Translations under genes and position numbers: made by a program
Shown here: piece after piece, positions 59,448 through 64,000 of the stretch
How positions within the stretch are numbered: the stretch's first letter is position 1
Layout: each line of letters starts with the position of its first letter
Notes under the pieces: generated by a model
What the model was told of the DNA's origin: nothing
The model's input: the letters and a program-made list of their open reading frames with translations, nothing else
The model's database searches: none
NCBI GenBank assembly: GCA_964452085.1
Contig: CAYVKL010000003.1
Coordinates: 186,001-250,000 of the forward strand
DNA: 64,000 nucleotides
Direction: 5' to 3'
From: Methanobacterium sp964452085
Lineage (GTDB): Archaea > Methanobacteriota > Methanobacteria > Methanobacteriales > Methanobacteriaceae

Positions 59448-61223
59448 TTGAGTAGAATATCCATATTAGACCATGACCGCTGCCAACCTAAAAAATGCAA
59501 CTACATGTGCATTGAATACTGTCCTGGTGTGCGGATGGAAGAAGACACCATTACCATCGACCCCAAGACTAAAAAGCCCATCTTATCCGAAGAATTATGT
59601 TCAGGGTGCGGTATTTGTACCAATCGCTGCCCATTTAATGCAGTGAGCATCATCAACCTCCCTGAAGCATTGGAAGATCCTATTCACCGTTACGGGCAGA
59701 ACCAGTTTGAATTATTCGGCCTTCCCACCATAAGAGAAGGATCCGTGGTAGGACTTTTGGGACCAAATGGTATTGGAAAATCAACCATTATACGCATATT
59801 ATCCGGAGAACTGGAACCCAATCTTGGAAAATTTGATGAAGACATGTCCTGGGAAGAAATAATAAACTTCTTTAAAGGCAACCAAATGCAAAGTTACTTT
59901 CAGAAACTTTCAGAAGGCAATTTGAAGGTAGTGCACAAGCCACAGATGGTGGATCTGCTGCCAAAAGTGGTTAAGGGAAAAGTAGATGACCTCCTGAGTA
60001 GTGTGGATCAGAGAAAAAGGATGGACTTTGTGACCGATGCCCTTCAGCTAGAACCCATAATAAACAGGGAAATAGCCAAACTAAGTGGTGGGGAACTTCA
60101 GAGAGTTGCCATTGCAGCAGCAGTCCTGAGGGAGGCAGATTTCTATTACTTTGACGAACCCACCAGTTGGCTGGATGTGAGGCAAAGATTAAACGCAGTC
60201 CGTGTTATTCGGGAACTGGCTGATGAGGGTAAATCCATTCTAGTTATTGAACACGATCTAGCAGCTTTGGACGCCATATCTGACTACGTTCACATCCTCT
60301 ACGGCCAACCCGGAGGTTACGGTGTTGTTTCACAAATGCGCGGTGTAAGGGTGGGTATAAACACCTACATCGGAGGATATCTGCGTGAAGAGAATGTAAG
60401 GTTCCGGAAACAGGCTATAGAATTCCATGTAAGGCCTCCCACTGCAGAAATTGATACTGAAGCCCTTTCCAGTTACACTGATCTGGAGAAATTCTATGAT
60501 GGATTCCACCTTAAGGCAGATGAGGGTGAAGTGCAGCACGATGAAATTTTAACTGCCTTCGGACCCAATGGAATTGGTAAAACCACCTTTGCCAAGATGC
60601 TGGCTGGAGTGGAAAAACCAGATGAAGGGAAGATTAAAAAGAAGGTTAAAATCAGTTACAAACCCCAGTACCTGGTATCAGACTACAGCGGCACTGTGCA
60701 GGAGTATCTGTATACCACTGCACCTAACTATGGTACCAACATCTTCAAAACTGAGATTATGAAGCCTTTCCTCCTGGAGGAATTACTGGAGAAGAAGATG
60801 GATGAGTTGAGTGGTGGTGAGCTTCAAAGGTTAAGTGTGGCTATTTCACTCTCCCAGGAAGCTGATATTTACCTTTTCGACGAGCCAACTGCATACATGG
60901 ATGTTGAACAACGTTTAAAAGCTGCCCGGGCAATACGTCGGGTGGTTGAAAGCCGTAACGCTGCATCTATAATTGTGGACCACGATATTGTGTTCATTGA
61001 TTATATTTCCAGTCGGGCCATGGTCTTCACTGGAGAGCCTGGTGTGGACGGACATGCTACCAGCCCCATGGACCTGCGTTCAGCTATGAACCGTTTCCTG
61101 TCTGATGTGGGGATTACCTTCCGTAGGGATAAGGAAACCAGAAGACCACGGGTTAATAAGCCAGATAGTTTCCTGGACAGGGAGCAGAAGGAGAAAGGGG
61201 AGTACTATTACCTGAAAAGTTAA
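59448..61223 (+). CDS. ABCE1/Rli1 ribosome recycling ATPase
   Basis: A 591-residue twin-ATPase with an N-terminal iron-sulfur domain (CQPKKCNYMCIEYCP and CSGCGICTNRCPF). Nucleotide domains have Walker A GPNGIGKST and GPNGIGKTT and two LSGGELQR signatures, with YYFDEPTSWLD and YLFDEPTAYMD. It splits ribosomes after termination. The TTG at 59448 gives the usual start MSRISILDHDRC; an upstream TTG at 59439 is less likely because AGG lies just before that point. Confidence 0.97.
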   Translation: MSRISILDHDRCQPKKCNYMCIEYCPGVRMEEDTITIDPKTKKPILSEELCSGCGICTNRCPFNAVSIINLPEALEDPIHRYGQNQFELFGLPTIREGSVVGLLGPNGIGKSTIIRILSGELEPNLGKFDEDMSWEEIINFFKGNQMQSYFQKLSEGNLKVVHKPQMVDLLPKVVKGKVDDLLSSVDQRKRMDFVTDALQLEPIINREIAKLSGGELQRVAIAAAVLREADFYYFDEPTSWLDVRQRLNAVRVIRELADEGKSILVIEHDLAALDAISDYVHILYGQPGGYGVVSQMRGVRVGINTYIGGYLREENVRFRKQAIEFHVRPPTAEIDTEALSSYTDLEKFYDGFHLKADEGEVQHDEILTAFGPNGIGKTTFAKMLAGVEKPDEGKIKKKVKISYKPQYLVSDYSGTVQEYLYTTAPNYGTNIFKTEIMKPFLLEELLEKKMDELSGGELQRLSVAISLSQEADIYLFDEPTAYMDVEQRLKAARAIRRVVESRNAASIIVDHDIVFIDYISSRAMVFTGEPGVDGHATSPMDLRSAMNRFLSDVGITFRRDKETRRPRVNKPDSFLDREQKEKGEYYYLKS

Positions 61224-61546
61224 ATAACCTTTCTTTTTACTAATAAAAAAGTTTAAATAACTCCATTTTTTTATTACTTAAATTAATTTTAAATAAAAAA
61301 TTGTTTTTTTACATCAAAATACCTTAAAATATTATTTAAACCTTAGAAATATTCTTTTTGAAATAAATAACTTAAATTCATTTAAAATCTTTGTTATCCT
61401 ATGATAACAAAAAATTGTGGACCTACTAATTACAAATTATATCTGAAAAAAAATGTTTGCTTTTAAATAAATAACAGGTTAAATTGAATTAAATAATAGG
61501 TTAACTTGCTTTTTAATTGTAAAATTAAAAGAAAAAAAATAAAAAA
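61224..61546. other. Convergent spacer with inverted repeat
   Basis: AT-rich DNA between convergent genes. A perfect inverted repeat TTGTTATC-CTAT-GATAACAA occupies 61391-61410. T-rich tracts just after position 61233 and A-rich ones before 61545 probably end transcription from both sides. No gene is visible. Confidence 0.55.
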
Positions 61547-62707
<1,161 letters not shown>

Positions 62708-62937
62708 ATCTCTCACAACACACTTCAAATGTTATTATCTTTTAGATGTTATTATCTTTTAAAGTAAAATAGTGATTTAGAATTACCATAAGAAAATTTA
62801 TAAGTCCTCCTTATGCTGGTAATCTACTAAATACCGTTGAATAATGCAAACTAAAATTTTGCTGTTATTTAATATGTGTTAATTCTAATGATCTATAACA
62901 TTGATTATATCATCACTAATTTAAAAGTATCTATCCC

Positions 62938-63636
<699 letters not shown>

Positions 63637-63794
63637 TTAACCTCTTATAAATTCATATGAATTGTTTAAATGGATTATTTTCTATTATTCTATTAATCTA
63701 TTAAATTAAATATTTGTTTCTGTAATAATTAAAATTTATTATTTATTAAAAAATATTTAAAAACCTACTATTTAGAAACCTGTTTAGCTCTGCA

Positions 63795-64000
63795 TTAAGA
63801 TATGATTTGGAGTAGTTTTTTCATGCCTGCCCCTTCTCTTATGATACTTGGGGGGGTGACTGTGAAGTCCACCACGGTAGATGAAATTCCTCCCTTGCAT
63901 GGACCCGAATCAAGGATGATGTTCGGATGGTTATTCAGTTCTTTAGCTGCTTCTTGGGCTGATTTAGGGGATGGGTGGCCAGATAAGTTGGCACTGGTAG
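63795..64000 (-). CDS. Sua5/YrdC family threonylcarbamoyl-AMP synthase, C-terminal fragment
   Basis: The reverse strand is open from the window edge to a TAA at 63795-63797, giving 67-68 residues: the YrdC hallmark TSANLSGHPSPKSAQEA, then ILDSGPCKGGISSTVVDFT and SIIREGAGM, which form the end of the domain. These enzymes make threonylcarbamoyl-AMP for tRNA t6A. The protein stops soon after the domain, so it is the short YrdC form at its C-terminal end. The N-terminal part lies beyond the window. Confidence 0.9.
   Translation of the reverse strand, partial: TSANLSGHPSPKSAQEAAKELNNHPNIILDSGPCKGGISSTVVDFTVTPPSIIREGAGMKKLLQIIS

Overview
The window is chromosomal DNA of a methanogenic euryarchaeon, most likely order Methanobacteriales and probably a mesophilic Methanobacterium-like species. 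Support comes from two HMf-type histones, RfcS/RfcL, RadB, aIF2-gamma and aIF5B, a stand-alone FwdC-like protein, an Mvh-type [NiFe] hydrogenase, F420H2:NADP oxidoreductase, HMG-CoA reductase, archaeal SepF with MinD proteins, AT-rich spacers with TATA boxes, and frequent TTG/GTG starts behind GGAGG or GGTGAT ribosome binding sites. The sequence is a draft: a run of exactly 100 N sits inside a coding 15-base tandem repeat. The taxonomic call rests on family recognition, not on a database search.

Layout. 1-5 kb: a PfkB-kinase fragment, then a minus-strand division or polarity group (a MinD paralogue with a substituted Walker A lysine, a canonical MinD, a repeat-linker protein, SepF, a DUF1611 protein) facing a roadblock protein. 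5-11 kb: 2-phosphoglycerate kinase-like protein, ZPR1-like zinc protein, an acidic protein with a histone-fold-like core, NadC, RNase Z, MscS and a sortase. 11.5-14.7 kb: a four-gene hydrogenase operon (ferredoxin, V4R-like protein, small and large subunits) with a leader ORF and promoter repeats. 15-19 kb: a second roadblock protein and the clamp loader. 19-33 kb: envelope and membrane proteins mixed with metabolism (AroD, SucD, HMG-CoA reductase, AroE, HtpX, a signal-peptidase-like protein). 33-45 kb: HisS, HisI, a PIN-ATPase-KH protein, a secreted Cys-rich protein with a possible structured leader, Fno, HxlB, EndA, TrpS and ThrC. 45-54 kb: a histone gene, then a conserved information-processing cluster (L7Ae, S28e, L24e, Ndk, aIF5B, S6e, aIF2-gamma, a PIN protein, Ppa, Rpo7, Spt4, dephospho-CoA kinase, S24e, S27ae). 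54-64 kb: ArgH, small proteins, a KH/PP-loop ATPase, TRAM protein, second histone, ABCE1, an aminotransferase, RadB and the end of a Sua5-family gene.

Most of the window is ordinary housekeeping DNA. I found no tRNA, rRNA, CRISPR array or insertion sequence. The signals most worth following are: (1) a PIN-domain gene interrupted exactly at a U UUU UUA heptamer followed at once by UGA and a 10-bp hairpin, either programmed -1 frameshifting or a homopolymer error; (2) interleaved complementary segments upstream of a secreted Cys-rich protein; (3) three 30-bp phased repeats upstream of a histone promoter; (4) the hydrogenase operon lacking mvhD and mvhB but carrying its own ferredoxin and V4R-like gene; (5) an acidic histone-fold-like protein; (6) an EF-hand-type loop inside HtpX; (7) the MinD paralogue with Arg in place of the Walker A Lys, near SepF.
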